NCBI GenBank assembly: GCA_902615835.1
Contig: CACMQL010000017.1
Coordinates: forward strand, 1-37,684
Length of the DNA: 37,684 bases
Origin: an uncultured Verrucomicrobiota bacterium
GTDB lineage: Bacteria; Verrucomicrobiota; Verrucomicrobiia; Opitutales; Seribacteraceae
Direction of reading: 5' to 3'
The translations under genes and the position numbers were made by a program. The notes under the pieces were generated by a model that was given only the letters and a program-made list of their open reading frames with translations, was not told the DNA's origin and did no database searches. Shown here piece after piece: positions 24,023 through 31,866 of the stretch. Position 1 is the stretch's first letter, and the number at the start of each line of letters is the position of its first letter.

Positions 24023-24346
24023 ATGAGCAAAGATTCTAATTCAAATAAGAAAATGGAAGAAGGGGGTTGGCTTGATCAACCTGCGAATAGAAAAAAGATG
24101 ATTCGTTGGTTTTACTGGCTCTGCGGGTTGGTCATTCTGGCCGATTTGATCTTCAGTCTCGGATGGCACAAACATGCCGCTTTTGCCGAGGGAAAGACAA
24201 TGTATTTATTGGAGACCCTCCCTGCCTTTTACGGAGTTTTCGGTTTTGGGGCCGGTATCGCGGTTGTTTATCTGTCTAATGCGATTCGTTCGTGGAACGG
24301 CAAGAAAATCCTGATGCGATCTGAAGACTATTGGGAGGAGAAATAA
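24023..24346 (+). CDS. Small two-helix membrane protein of the Mrp cluster
   Basis: A 107-residue protein with two membrane helices (about 28-45 and 68-88). It has the stretch ETLPAFYGVFGFGAGIAVVYL and ends in MRSEDYWEEK. Small unnamed proteins with a similar LPxFY(A/G)-x-(Y/F)GF pattern and an acidic Tyr-containing tail occur in related antiporter and hydrogenase-like clusters. Membership of the complex is therefore a fair inference, though no function is known. It sits 11 bp after the second channel gene and 2 bp before the third. A long open frame extends upstream of the ATG but is antisense-like in composition and overlaps the previous gene, so I start at 24023. Confidence 0.82.
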   Translation: MSKDSNSNKKMEEGGWLDQPANRKKMIRWFYWLCGLVILADLIFSLGWHKHAAFAEGKTMYLLETLPAFYGVFGFGAGIAVVYLSNAIRSWNGKKILMRSEDYWEEK

Positions 24347-24348
24347 GG

Positions 24349-26169
24349 ATGGACATCGCTTCGGCAACTTATGAACTTGGAACCCATCCTGCCACCGCTT
24401 TGCTCCTAGGCGGGCTTGCCACCGTCTTTTTACGTGGAAGATATGCCTCGGCGGTTCTTGTCCTGACTCCACTCTTTGGTCTGCTTCAACTCTACGGAAT
24501 GGAACTGGGTGGAGTATCGACCTATCATCTTTTTGGGTATGAAATAATAGCCGCTGTAGTCGACCAACAAGCCAAGGTTTTCGGGTATCTTTTCCACATT
24601 GCAGCCTTGGTTGCCGGAATTTATTCATTTCATTTGAGGGATCCTTGGCAGGTGTCCATGGCTTTGTTTTATGCGGCGTCCGCGGTGGGTGTTGCCTTTG
24701 CCGGTGATATGTTATCGCTTTTTTTATGGTGGGAAGGTTTGGCGGTGACCTCTGTTTTTCAAATATGGGGGCGGAAGACAAAAAGGGCGGAGGATTCAGG
24801 TTTCCGCTACCTGTTTTTTCATATCTCATCGGGTTTACTCCTTCTGTTTGGGATTCTTCTGCGTTACCACGGTGAGGGGGCAAATGCCTTGGCATTAAAT
24901 TCTTTGACCAATGCCCTGGAGAGTGGAGATACCGGGTCCCAGTTGATTTTATTGGCCATAGGGATCAAAGCGGCTTTTCCCGGGTTGCATGTATGGTTGA
25001 AGGACGGGTATGCGGAAGCCACCCATACGGGTCCAGTCTGGTTATGTGCATTCACCACAAAATGTGCGGTTTGTATGTTGGCCCGTTTGTTTCCCGGGGC
25101 TGAGATCCTGATCACAGTGGGTGCCGTGATGGCTGTGTTTCCGATCTTCTATGCGGTTATCGAAAATGACCTGAGACGGGTTCTTTGCTACAGCAAAATA
25201 AACCAGATTGGATTCATGGTGGTTGGTATTGGGATTGGTACGGAACTGGCCATCGATGGGGCGATTGCCCACGCTTTCACCCATGTTATTTACAAGGGAC
25301 TTCTCTTTATGAGTTTAGGAGCGGTGATGTTCAGGACCGGGGAAGTGCGGGCTTCCTATTTGGGTGGGTTGTATAAGTCCATGCCTTGGACGACCGCTTT
25401 TTGCATAGTCGGGGCTGCATCGATCTCTGCCTTTCCCTTGTTTAGTGGTTTCATCAGTAAATCCATCATCATCACGGAAACGGCTCGCCACGGTCATACC
25501 CTGGTCTGGATATGCTTGCTTTTCGCTTCGGCGGGAGTTTTCCATAAGGCGGGGATAAAAGTGCCTTTTTTCGCTTTTTTTGCCAAAGACTCGGGGTTGC
25601 GTCCAAGGGAAGCCCCGCCCCATATGCTGGCGGCCATGGCGGTTTCCGCCTTTCTTTGTATATTCCTAGGTTGCAATCCCCAATGGCTTTACAATTTACT
25701 TCCAAACGCAGCAATGGGTTATCATCCTTATGACGGAACCCATGTGATCACCCAGCTGGAAATCCTGCTGTTTTCAGCCCTCACCTTTGTTCTGCTAAAT
25801 CTTTGGGATAAGTATCCCAAGGAGATGCCGTCCGTGAACCTCGATGCCGATTGGATATACCGAAAGCTGGGGCGGGGGTTTCTGCGGTTTGGTGCCTTTT
25901 TCTGGAATGGACTCAATGACCTGGCCCACGCTTTGCTTTTGGCCGGTTTGACCCACAGGGTTTGTTTGTTTGCTAAGCAGGCTCAGGTTAACTGTGGAAA
26001 TTTTATATCCGTTGTTCATCGGGGGCTGGGCTTTTCAGGCTTTTTGGGCTCTAAGAGTGAGCAGATGATGAAAAGAAGAATAAAATTGGGAATCTACCCC
26101 ATCGGACTGACCGCCCTTTTTGTGCTCTTTCTGATGCTCGCCTTTCTTTTTGCTTCGTTCCAAGCCTGA
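24349..26169 (+). CDS. Proton-channel subunit 3 (NuoL/MrpA N-terminal-like)
   Basis: A 606-residue polytopic protein of the complex I antiporter family. MLSLFLWWEGLAVTSVFQIW holds the channel Glu. AIGIKAAFPGLHVWLKDGYAEATHTGPV and FTTKCAVCMLARL hold the Lys residues, and AHAFTHVIYKGLLFM the later helix pair. The usual HAWLPDAM-like motif has changed to HVWLKDGYAEA. The C-terminal third carries an extra helical extension and a last membrane helix (about 585-604). It starts at the ATG after a strong GGAGGAG ribosome-binding site. It probably does the work of the MrpA channel domain, with MbhD and MbhE supplied by separate genes. Confidence 0.88.
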   Translation: MDIASATYELGTHPATALLLGGLATVFLRGRYASAVLVLTPLFGLLQLYGMELGGVSTYHLFGYEIIAAVVDQQAKVFGYLFHIAALVAGIYSFHLRDPWQVSMALFYAASAVGVAFAGDMLSLFLWWEGLAVTSVFQIWGRKTKRAEDSGFRYLFFHISSGLLLLFGILLRYHGEGANALALNSLTNALESGDTGSQLILLAIGIKAAFPGLHVWLKDGYAEATHTGPVWLCAFTTKCAVCMLARLFPGAEILITVGAVMAVFPIFYAVIENDLRRVLCYSKINQIGFMVVGIGIGTELAIDGAIAHAFTHVIYKGLLFMSLGAVMFRTGEVRASYLGGLYKSMPWTTAFCIVGAASISAFPLFSGFISKSIIITETARHGHTLVWICLLFASAGVFHKAGIKVPFFAFFAKDSGLRPREAPPHMLAAMAVSAFLCIFLGCNPQWLYNLLPNAAMGYHPYDGTHVITQLEILLFSALTFVLLNLWDKYPKEMPSVNLDADWIYRKLGRGFLRFGAFFWNGLNDLAHALLLAGLTHRVCLFAKQAQVNCGNFISVVHRGLGFSGFLGSKSEQMMKRRIKLGIYPIGLTALFVLFLMLAFLFASFQA

Positions 26170-26205
26170 TTCCATTGCCAATGTTTCTTGCCAAGGACAA
26201 GAGAC

Positions 26206-26760
26206 ATGACTTATTCTAACCCCGTGATGGTTGGAAATGAAGTTTTGTGGCTTGGGTTTACCCGTGCTTGGATGCCCGTGTTTTTTTTATTGGCGGGAGG
26301 GTGTAAACTTTTCGATCGGGATGGCCGATATATACCCGAGGAGCGGGTATGGAAAAAGATCATGAAAGAAGCTCCAAGTTACGGCTTGGAACCAACCTTT
26401 GTCTACGCCATATGCCATGCGGAAAGCAGTCTGGACGCCAATGCGGAGTCCTCTGTGGCCAAAGGGATGATGCAATTAACCGAGGCAGCCTGGTCAGATG
26501 TCACCAAACTCCACTATCGTCAGGCATTTGAATGGGAAACCAATGTGGAAATTGGCATGCTTTATCTACAAAGACTCAAGGAAATGCTCGAAAGTCAGGC
26601 TCTTTTTTCTTATCCCCGGCTTGCTGCTAGTTACCGCTATGGGTATGGAGCATTGCGTAGAGAGAAATTTATGGTGAGCCGTTTAAAAACGCCGCTCAAC
26701 CGAATTTACCGGAAGCTATTTGCCGGTCATTTAAAACCGGTGGAGCCTCCCCAATTGTAA
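26206..26760 (+). CDS. Lytic transglycosylase (SLT domain) lipoprotein
   Basis: The enzyme cleaves the glycan backbone of peptidoglycan. The hydrophobic segment FFLLAGGC puts a lipidation Cys at residue 33. The SLT domain (about 55-170) shows the catalytic Glu73 in CHAESSLDANAESSVAKGMMQLTEAAW, matching the ESS-x(4)-A-x-S-x-x-(A/K)G-x-MQL pattern, and ASYRYGYGALRR near the end. The 184 residues are the minimal single-domain form. An AAGGA-like site precedes the ATG at 26206. An in-frame TTG at 26188 is an alternative. It stands alone between the antiporter operon and the recombinase. Confidence 0.85.
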   Translation: MTYSNPVMVGNEVLWLGFTRAWMPVFFLLAGGCKLFDRDGRYIPEERVWKKIMKEAPSYGLEPTFVYAICHAESSLDANAESSVAKGMMQLTEAAWSDVTKLHYRQAFEWETNVEIGMLYLQRLKEMLESQALFSYPRLAASYRYGYGALRREKFMVSRLKTPLNRIYRKLFAGHLKPVEPPQL

Positions 26761-26769
26761 CCACCCAGG

Positions 26770-27720
26770 ATGGTACAAGAGGAGCCAGAGATTCAGCCAT
26801 CCGTCCGTCTTATGGCACCTCCCGCTTTTGAGGCATGGATCAATGGATTTCTTGCCTGGGTGCAGCTGGAAAAGGGTCTTTCGAACAACACGATTGAATC
26901 TTACGAAACCGACTTGAATCAGTGTGCCCTGTTTTTAGATGCTCGGGGGGTTGGCCATTGGAAGGACGCCGAGCTCGATGATTATTCCGCGTGGATGATA
27001 TCGCTGACTGATGATCAATATGCCGTGGCCAGCCTGGCAAGAAAACTATCCGCGTTGCGCATGATGATCCGTTACTTTGTGGGGGAAGGGGAATTGGATG
27101 TGAATCATACGGAACTTTTGGGCAATCCCAAAAAAAGACGCAGCCTGCCTCATTGCCTGACTATTCCTGAAGTGGAGAAAATGCTGGAAGCTCCTGATCT
27201 CAGCACGCCCCTAGGTAAAAGGGATCGTGCCTTACTCGAATTGATGTACGGAAGCGGTCTGCGGGTTTCTGAGATTTGCTCGATCCCGGTTAATGCTTTC
27301 GATCCGGATGAAGGGTTTGCCCGCGTCTTTGGAAAGGGAGCGAAGGAACGAGTGGTTCCGGTGGGCCGTTTTGCGGTGGAAGCGGTCAGGAATTATCTTC
27401 ATGGCGGCCGCCCTTTTTTAAGCAAAGAAGGGACAGGGAGTGAACTTTTTCTGAGTATCCGGGGGAAAGCCATCTCCCGAAAAATGGTCTGGGTGCTAGT
27501 CAGGCAATACGCCCAAAAAGCGGGGATCGAAAAAAAAGTGAGTCCCCATGGCTTGCGTCATTCCTTTGCTTCCCATCTTCTGATGGGAGGAGCCGATGTC
27601 CGATCCGTACAGGAGATGCTGGGGCATGCTGATATCGGAACCACCCAAATTTATACCCATGTGGGGTCGGAAAGATTGCTGGATGAACATGCTAATTTTC
27701 ATCCTTTGGCACAGGAATAA
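26770..27720 (+). CDS. xerD: XerC/XerD-family tyrosine recombinase
   Basis: This family resolves chromosome dimers at dif sites. The N-terminal SAM-like core-binding domain is at about 20-105. The catalytic domain shows Arg165 (GSGLRVSE), Lys189 (GKGAKER), His260 and Arg263 (PHGLRHSFASHL), His286 (LGHADI) and the nucleophile Tyr295 (TQIYTHV). All catalytic residues are intact and the 316 residues are normal. There is no phage or integron context, so a housekeeping Xer is more likely than an integrase. Whether it is XerC or XerD cannot be decided from the sequence alone. No dif-like site was recognised nearby. Confidence 0.92.
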   Translation: MVQEEPEIQPSVRLMAPPAFEAWINGFLAWVQLEKGLSNNTIESYETDLNQCALFLDARGVGHWKDAELDDYSAWMISLTDDQYAVASLARKLSALRMMIRYFVGEGELDVNHTELLGNPKKRRSLPHCLTIPEVEKMLEAPDLSTPLGKRDRALLELMYGSGLRVSEICSIPVNAFDPDEGFARVFGKGAKERVVPVGRFAVEAVRNYLHGGRPFLSKEGTGSELFLSIRGKAISRKMVWVLVRQYAQKAGIEKKVSPHGLRHSFASHLLMGGADVRSVQEMLGHADIGTTQIYTHVGSERLLDEHANFHPLAQE

Positions 27721-27798
27721 AGGTAATTCGCAAAGTTTTTTCAAACGTGCGCAAAATAAGGTTGAAAGAAAGTCGAAGGAATCGTTTCAAGGTTACCG

Positions 27799-28044
27799 AT
27801 GAAGGTTACTGTTTTTGTATCTCCCAAGATTACGGTCTTGGATCCGCAAGGAGCGGCGGTCGAACAGGCAATGAAAAGTCTTGGCTACGAATCAGTGGAG
27901 GGTGTGCGTGTAGGCAAAACCATCACTTTCGAAATGGAGGGCTCTGACTCTCCGGACTCGCGGGAAAAACTGGATAAATTGTGTGACGGCTTGCTTAGTA
28001 ATCCAGTCATCGAAGACTTTCGCTACGAAATCGAGGAGGGGTGA
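27799..28044 (+). CDS. purS: Phosphoribosylformylglycinamidine synthase subunit PurS
   Basis: PurS is the small subunit that holds PurQ and PurL together in the FGAM synthase complex (fourth step of IMP synthesis). The 81 residues match the family: KVTVFVSPKITVLDPQGAAVEQAMKSLGY, a VRVGKTITFEM strand and a C-terminal NPVIEDFRYEIEE. An AAGG site is upstream of the ATG. It opens the purine operon. The stop overlaps the GTG start of the FAH gene by GTGA. Confidence 0.93.
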   Translation: MKVTVFVSPKITVLDPQGAAVEQAMKSLGYESVEGVRVGKTITFEMEGSDSPDSREKLDKLCDGLLSNPVIEDFRYEIEEG

Positions 28045-28868
28045 GGATATTCCGATATCTTGACCAGTCCGGAAAAATGGGATTTGGTCGCTTTGACCAA
28101 GAAGGAAACACCTTTCTTATTTTGCAGAAGGGCGATGGTGATTTTGAGGCAACCGATGAGCGGATCACACCCTTTCAATTTCTCACCCCTATTGATTTTC
28201 GCTGTATTTATGCGATTGGTTTGAATTATCGTGCCCATGCCAGGGAAACCGGTCTTGAGATTCCGAAATATCCCATGGTTTTCATGAAAGCACCCACGGC
28301 CACCCAAAATCCGGGAGACCCCATCGTTCTTCCCCGCTATTTACGAAGTGATAAGGTTGATTTTGAAGGTGAACTTGGCCTAGTGATCGGCCGTCCCTGT
28401 AAAAATGTTGAGCCTGAGGAGGCACTTTCCTATGTGCTTGGGTATGTATGTGCAAATGATGTAAGTGCGAGGGATTGGCAGAAAGAAAAGGGTGGGGGTC
28501 AGTTTTGCCGTGGAAAGACTTTTGATACTTTTTGCCCCGTCGGTCCTTGCCTAACCACGGCGGACGAGATTCCCGACCCATCTAATCTGACGATTCGTTC
28601 CTTCGTTAATGATGAGAAAATGCAGGAGTCTGGGACGGATGATATGATTTTCGATGTGCCTACCCTTATTTCCTTCCTGAGTGGAAGCACTACCTTACTG
28701 CCTGGAACCCTTGTTCTGACCGGGACCCCTTCCGGGGTTGGCGAGGCCCGTGATCCCCAAAGATATTTGGTGCCCGGGGATGAAGTCACCGTGGAAATAG
28801 ATGGAGTTGGGATTCTTTCAAACCCGGTCGTGGAGGAAGTTTTCAAAGAGGAGGAAGAAAAGGCATGA
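28041..28868 (+). CDS. Fumarylacetoacetate-hydrolase (FAH) family enzyme
   Basis: FAH-family enzymes are Mg2+-dependent and act on 2-oxo-acyl substrates, as acylpyruvases, oxaloacetate decarboxylases or related activities. The family pattern is complete: IYAIGLNYRAHA, metal ligands in VDFEGELGLVIG, NDVSARDWQ, GKTFDTFCPVGP and LTGTPSGVG. The 275 residues are typical of the single-domain bacterial form. It starts at a GTG that overlaps the purS stop, with GAGGAGG almost touching it, so initiation may rely on coupling. It lies inside purS-purQ-purL with four-base overlaps at both ends, which is odd for this family. The true substrate is unknown. Confidence 0.88.
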   Translation: MRIFRYLDQSGKMGFGRFDQEGNTFLILQKGDGDFEATDERITPFQFLTPIDFRCIYAIGLNYRAHARETGLEIPKYPMVFMKAPTATQNPGDPIVLPRYLRSDKVDFEGELGLVIGRPCKNVEPEEALSYVLGYVCANDVSARDWQKEKGGGQFCRGKTFDTFCPVGPCLTTADEIPDPSNLTIRSFVNDEKMQESGTDDMIFDVPTLISFLSGSTTLLPGTLVLTGTPSGVGEARDPQRYLVPGDEVTVEIDGVGILSNPVVEEVFKEEEEKA

Positions 28869-29554
28869 GGGTGGCGATTCTTCAATTCCCCGGATCTAAT
28901 TGTGATTGGGATTCCGAGCACGCGGTCCGGGATGTGCTCGGGGTTTCTGCACACCGGGTTTGGCATAAGGCACGGTTGCCTTCGGAAACGGAAGCAGTGA
29001 TAGTACCCGGCGGGTTTTCGTTTGGCGATTATTTGCGTTGTGGGGCCATTGCCCGCTTCTCACCGATTATGCATGACCTTAAGAATTTTGCTGAAAAGGG
29101 AGGACAAGTTCTGGGAATATGTAACGGTTTTCAGATATTGTGTGAATCGGGTTTGTTGCCAGGAGCCCTGATCAGAAATGATTGCCTGGATTTTAGATGC
29201 TTGAATCAAAACCTTACTGTCGAAAATTCAAATGAACGATTCAATCAAAATACCCTAGGCAATTCGCTTCTTTTACCCATCGCCCATGGGGAGGGGAATT
29301 TCCGAGCGGATGAATCCGTTCTTTTTTCCTTGGAAGAAAATCAGCAAGTCCTAATTCGATACGATGGGAACCCAAACGGATCAGTGAACGCCATTGCCGG
29401 AATTCGTAACTCTGCCGGAAATGTGTACGGAATGATGCCTCATCCGGAAAGGGCGGTGGGTTCTCATCATCCGTGCCTGGATGGACTGCCCGTTTTGAAA
29501 GCTTTTCTTGAACCCCTTTTAGACTCCATTCCTGTTGAGGTGACCAGCGGATGA
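28865..29554 (+). CDS. purQ: Phosphoribosylformylglycinamidine synthase glutaminase subunit PurQ
   Basis: PurQ is the class I glutaminase that supplies ammonia to PurL. The sequence has ILQFPGSNCDWD, PGGFSFGDYLRCGAIAR, the nucleophile Cys in LGICNGFQIL, and the His/Glu pair in MMPHPERAVG. The 229 residues are standard. ATGA overlaps link it to the FAH gene upstream and to purL downstream, consistent with a stoichiometric complex with PurS and PurL. Confidence 0.95.
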   Translation: MRVAILQFPGSNCDWDSEHAVRDVLGVSAHRVWHKARLPSETEAVIVPGGFSFGDYLRCGAIARFSPIMHDLKNFAEKGGQVLGICNGFQILCESGLLPGALIRNDCLDFRCLNQNLTVENSNERFNQNTLGNSLLLPIAHGEGNFRADESVLFSLEENQQVLIRYDGNPNGSVNAIAGIRNSAGNVYGMMPHPERAVGSHHPCLDGLPVLKAFLEPLLDSIPVEVTSG

Positions 29555-31863
29555 GTCAAATATCCTCCACTCCACTTCCCCTGAATCCGGACCCGGTTCT
29601 GAATGTCGAAATTACCGATGATTTGATTGAGCGGCACGGAATTCTGCCGCAAGAGTACCAACAAATACTCGCGATGTTGGGCCGTGCACCCAACTTGACC
29701 GAGCTTGGTATCTTTTCCGTAATGTGGTCCGAACACTGTGCCTATAAAAATACCCGTAAGCTGCTCCGCTTGTTTCCCACCGAGAAAAAAGACAAGCAAG
29801 CCATCGGGCAGGTTTTGGTAAAAGCAGGGGAAGAAAATGCGGGAGTGATTGATGTTGGTGATGGGTGGGGTGTAGCCTTCAAGATAGAATCTCACAACCA
29901 TCCAAGTGCCATTGAGCCTTTTGAGGGTGCCGCCACGGGGGTGGGTGGAATTGTACGTGATATTTTTACAATGGGTGCCCGTCCCATTCTTCTCACTAAT
30001 TCTCTTCGTTTTGGTGACCTCAATGATCCCCATGTAAAAAGACTCTTTCGCGGTGTGGTCAGCGGAATTTCCCATTATGGAAATTGCCTGGGTATTCCTA
30101 ATATGGGGGGAGATATTTATTTTGATGAGTGTTACGAGGGTAACCCGTTGGTGAATGCTCTTTGTGCTGGCATTCTACGTCACGAAGATATTCAAAAAGG
30201 GGCTGCTACGGGTGTGGGAAATCCGGTTTACTATGTTGGGCCAGGCACAGGTCGGGACGGCTTGGGCGGTGCCAGCTTTGCTTCCCGGGAACTAACGGCA
30301 GAGAGCACCGAAGATCGCCCGGCCGTGCAAAAAGGTGACCCGTTTATGGAAAAGCTCCTTCTGGAAGCCTGTCTCGAAATGATGGCAATTCCCGGATTGG
30401 TCGTCGGAATTCAGGATATGGGAGCGGCCGGTCTCACTTGCTCAACCTGTGAGACCGCATCCCGTGGCAATTCGGGAATTGAAATTGATTTGGATTCAGT
30501 CCCTCAGCGTGAGACTGGAATGAATTCCTATGAGATCATGCTTTCGGAGAGTCAGGAAAGAATGCTGGTCATCGTACAAAAGGGGAGGGAAAAGGAACTC
30601 GAGGAAGTTTTCGAGAAGTGGGATCTTCATGCCGCTCACATTGGTGAAGTTAAGCAGGGAGACCGCATGGTCGTTCGTCATAAAGGAGTGGTGGTTGCTG
30701 ATTTGCCTGCCAAATCGCTGACCGATGAGGCTCCCGTTTACGATCAACCTGCCTCCGAGCCAGCTCATGTGGCAAAGGCGAGAAATTGGTCGGTCGAAAG
30801 CATTCCAGATATTTCTGTAAAGGAGATAGAGAGCGGATTGAAAAATTTACTGAACCACCCAACCATTGCGTCGAAGCGTTGGGTTTGGCAGCAATATGAT
30901 CACATGGTTATGTCGGGTTGTAAGGTTGAGCCCGGAAGCGATGCGGGAGTGGTTAGATTAAGTATTGCAGAAATTGACAAGTACTTGGCGATCGCCAATG
31001 ACTGTAATAATCGTTTCTGTTATCTTGATCCCTATAAAGGTGCTCAAATCGCCTTTGTAGAATGTATGCGTAACTTGGCTTGTTCGGGGGCGAAAGCGTT
31101 GGCGGTCACCGATAACTTGAATTTCGGGAACCCGAACAAGCCAGAAGCATACCACATGCTCAAAGAGTGCGTAAAAGGACTGGCCGATGCCTGTGCCTTT
31201 TTTGATGTTCCCGTGGTCGGGGGAAATGTCAGCCTGTATAATGAGCACGGAGACGGAGCGATTGATCCGACTCCCGTCGTTTCCATGATTGGATTGATTG
31301 ACAAACAGGAAAATGTGATCAGGTCTCAGCTTGAACACGCAGGCCTGGAACTTATTCTCCTGGGTGGATGGCCAATGGAGTTGGGAGGAAGTTATTACTT
31401 ACAGACCCAACATGCGAAAAAAGAGGGGGCTGTGCCTGAGGTCTCCCTCGAAAATGAGAAAAAAGTTCAGGACCTTCTTATTGAACAAATCGAAGCAGGG
31501 AGAATAGTAGCGGCTCATGATCTTTCCGAGGGTGGTTTGTTGGTTTGCCTGGCAGAAATGCTCTTCGGTAAAAACAACATCGGCGTTTCAATTTCAATTC
31601 CCACAAACGGGAGGATAGATTCCACGCTCTTCGGAGAGAGTCAGGGACGGGTGATCGTTGCCGTCAGTTCGTCAGATTCTAATGAATTTATTTCCTGTTC
31701 GAAAACTGCTGGTGTGCAGGCTAATTTTTTGGGTCGAACCAGTGACTCAGGCATGATGCAGATTAAGATGGGTCAAAAAGTGGTGCTCTCGACTTCCATT
31801 GCTGATTTACATTTGGTGTGGGAACATGCCATCCCTGACTGTATGGAGCCATCCCGGAGTTAG
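29551..31863 (+). CDS. purL: Phosphoribosylformylglycinamidine synthase subunit PurL
   Basis: This is the small, 770-residue PurL that needs PurS and PurQ, in contrast to the fused 1300-residue form. N-terminal IFSVMWSEHCAYKNTR is a family hallmark. Further along are AFKIESHNHPSAIEPFEGAATGVGGIVRDIF, GGDIYFD and DMGAAGLTCSTCE. The second half repeats the fold with VVGGNVSLYNE and AHDLSEGGLLV. It uses ATP and FGAR with ammonia from PurQ. It overlaps purQ by four bases and ends three bases before purF. Confidence 0.96.
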   Translation: MSQISSTPLPLNPDPVLNVEITDDLIERHGILPQEYQQILAMLGRAPNLTELGIFSVMWSEHCAYKNTRKLLRLFPTEKKDKQAIGQVLVKAGEENAGVIDVGDGWGVAFKIESHNHPSAIEPFEGAATGVGGIVRDIFTMGARPILLTNSLRFGDLNDPHVKRLFRGVVSGISHYGNCLGIPNMGGDIYFDECYEGNPLVNALCAGILRHEDIQKGAATGVGNPVYYVGPGTGRDGLGGASFASRELTAESTEDRPAVQKGDPFMEKLLLEACLEMMAIPGLVVGIQDMGAAGLTCSTCETASRGNSGIEIDLDSVPQRETGMNSYEIMLSESQERMLVIVQKGREKELEEVFEKWDLHAAHIGEVKQGDRMVVRHKGVVVADLPAKSLTDEAPVYDQPASEPAHVAKARNWSVESIPDISVKEIESGLKNLLNHPTIASKRWVWQQYDHMVMSGCKVEPGSDAGVVRLSIAEIDKYLAIANDCNNRFCYLDPYKGAQIAFVECMRNLACSGAKALAVTDNLNFGNPNKPEAYHMLKECVKGLADACAFFDVPVVGGNVSLYNEHGDGAIDPTPVVSMIGLIDKQENVIRSQLEHAGLELILLGGWPMELGGSYYLQTQHAKKEGAVPEVSLENEKKVQDLLIEQIEAGRIVAAHDLSEGGLLVCLAEMLFGKNNIGVSISIPTNGRIDSTLFGESQGRVIVAVSSSDSNEFISCSKTAGVQANFLGRTSDSGMMQIKMGQKVVLSTSIADLHLVWEHAIPDCMEPSRS

Positions 31864-31866
31864 TCC

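Noticed and set aside
26770-27720. Phage or integron integrase
   Set aside because: All Xer catalytic residues are present, but no attachment sites, cassettes or phage genes are nearby, so a housekeeping Xer is more likely.
27721-27798. PurR-like box before purS
   Set aside because: CAAACGTGCGCAAAA resembles half of a LacI/PurR-type site, but the other half does not match and no such regulator is in view.
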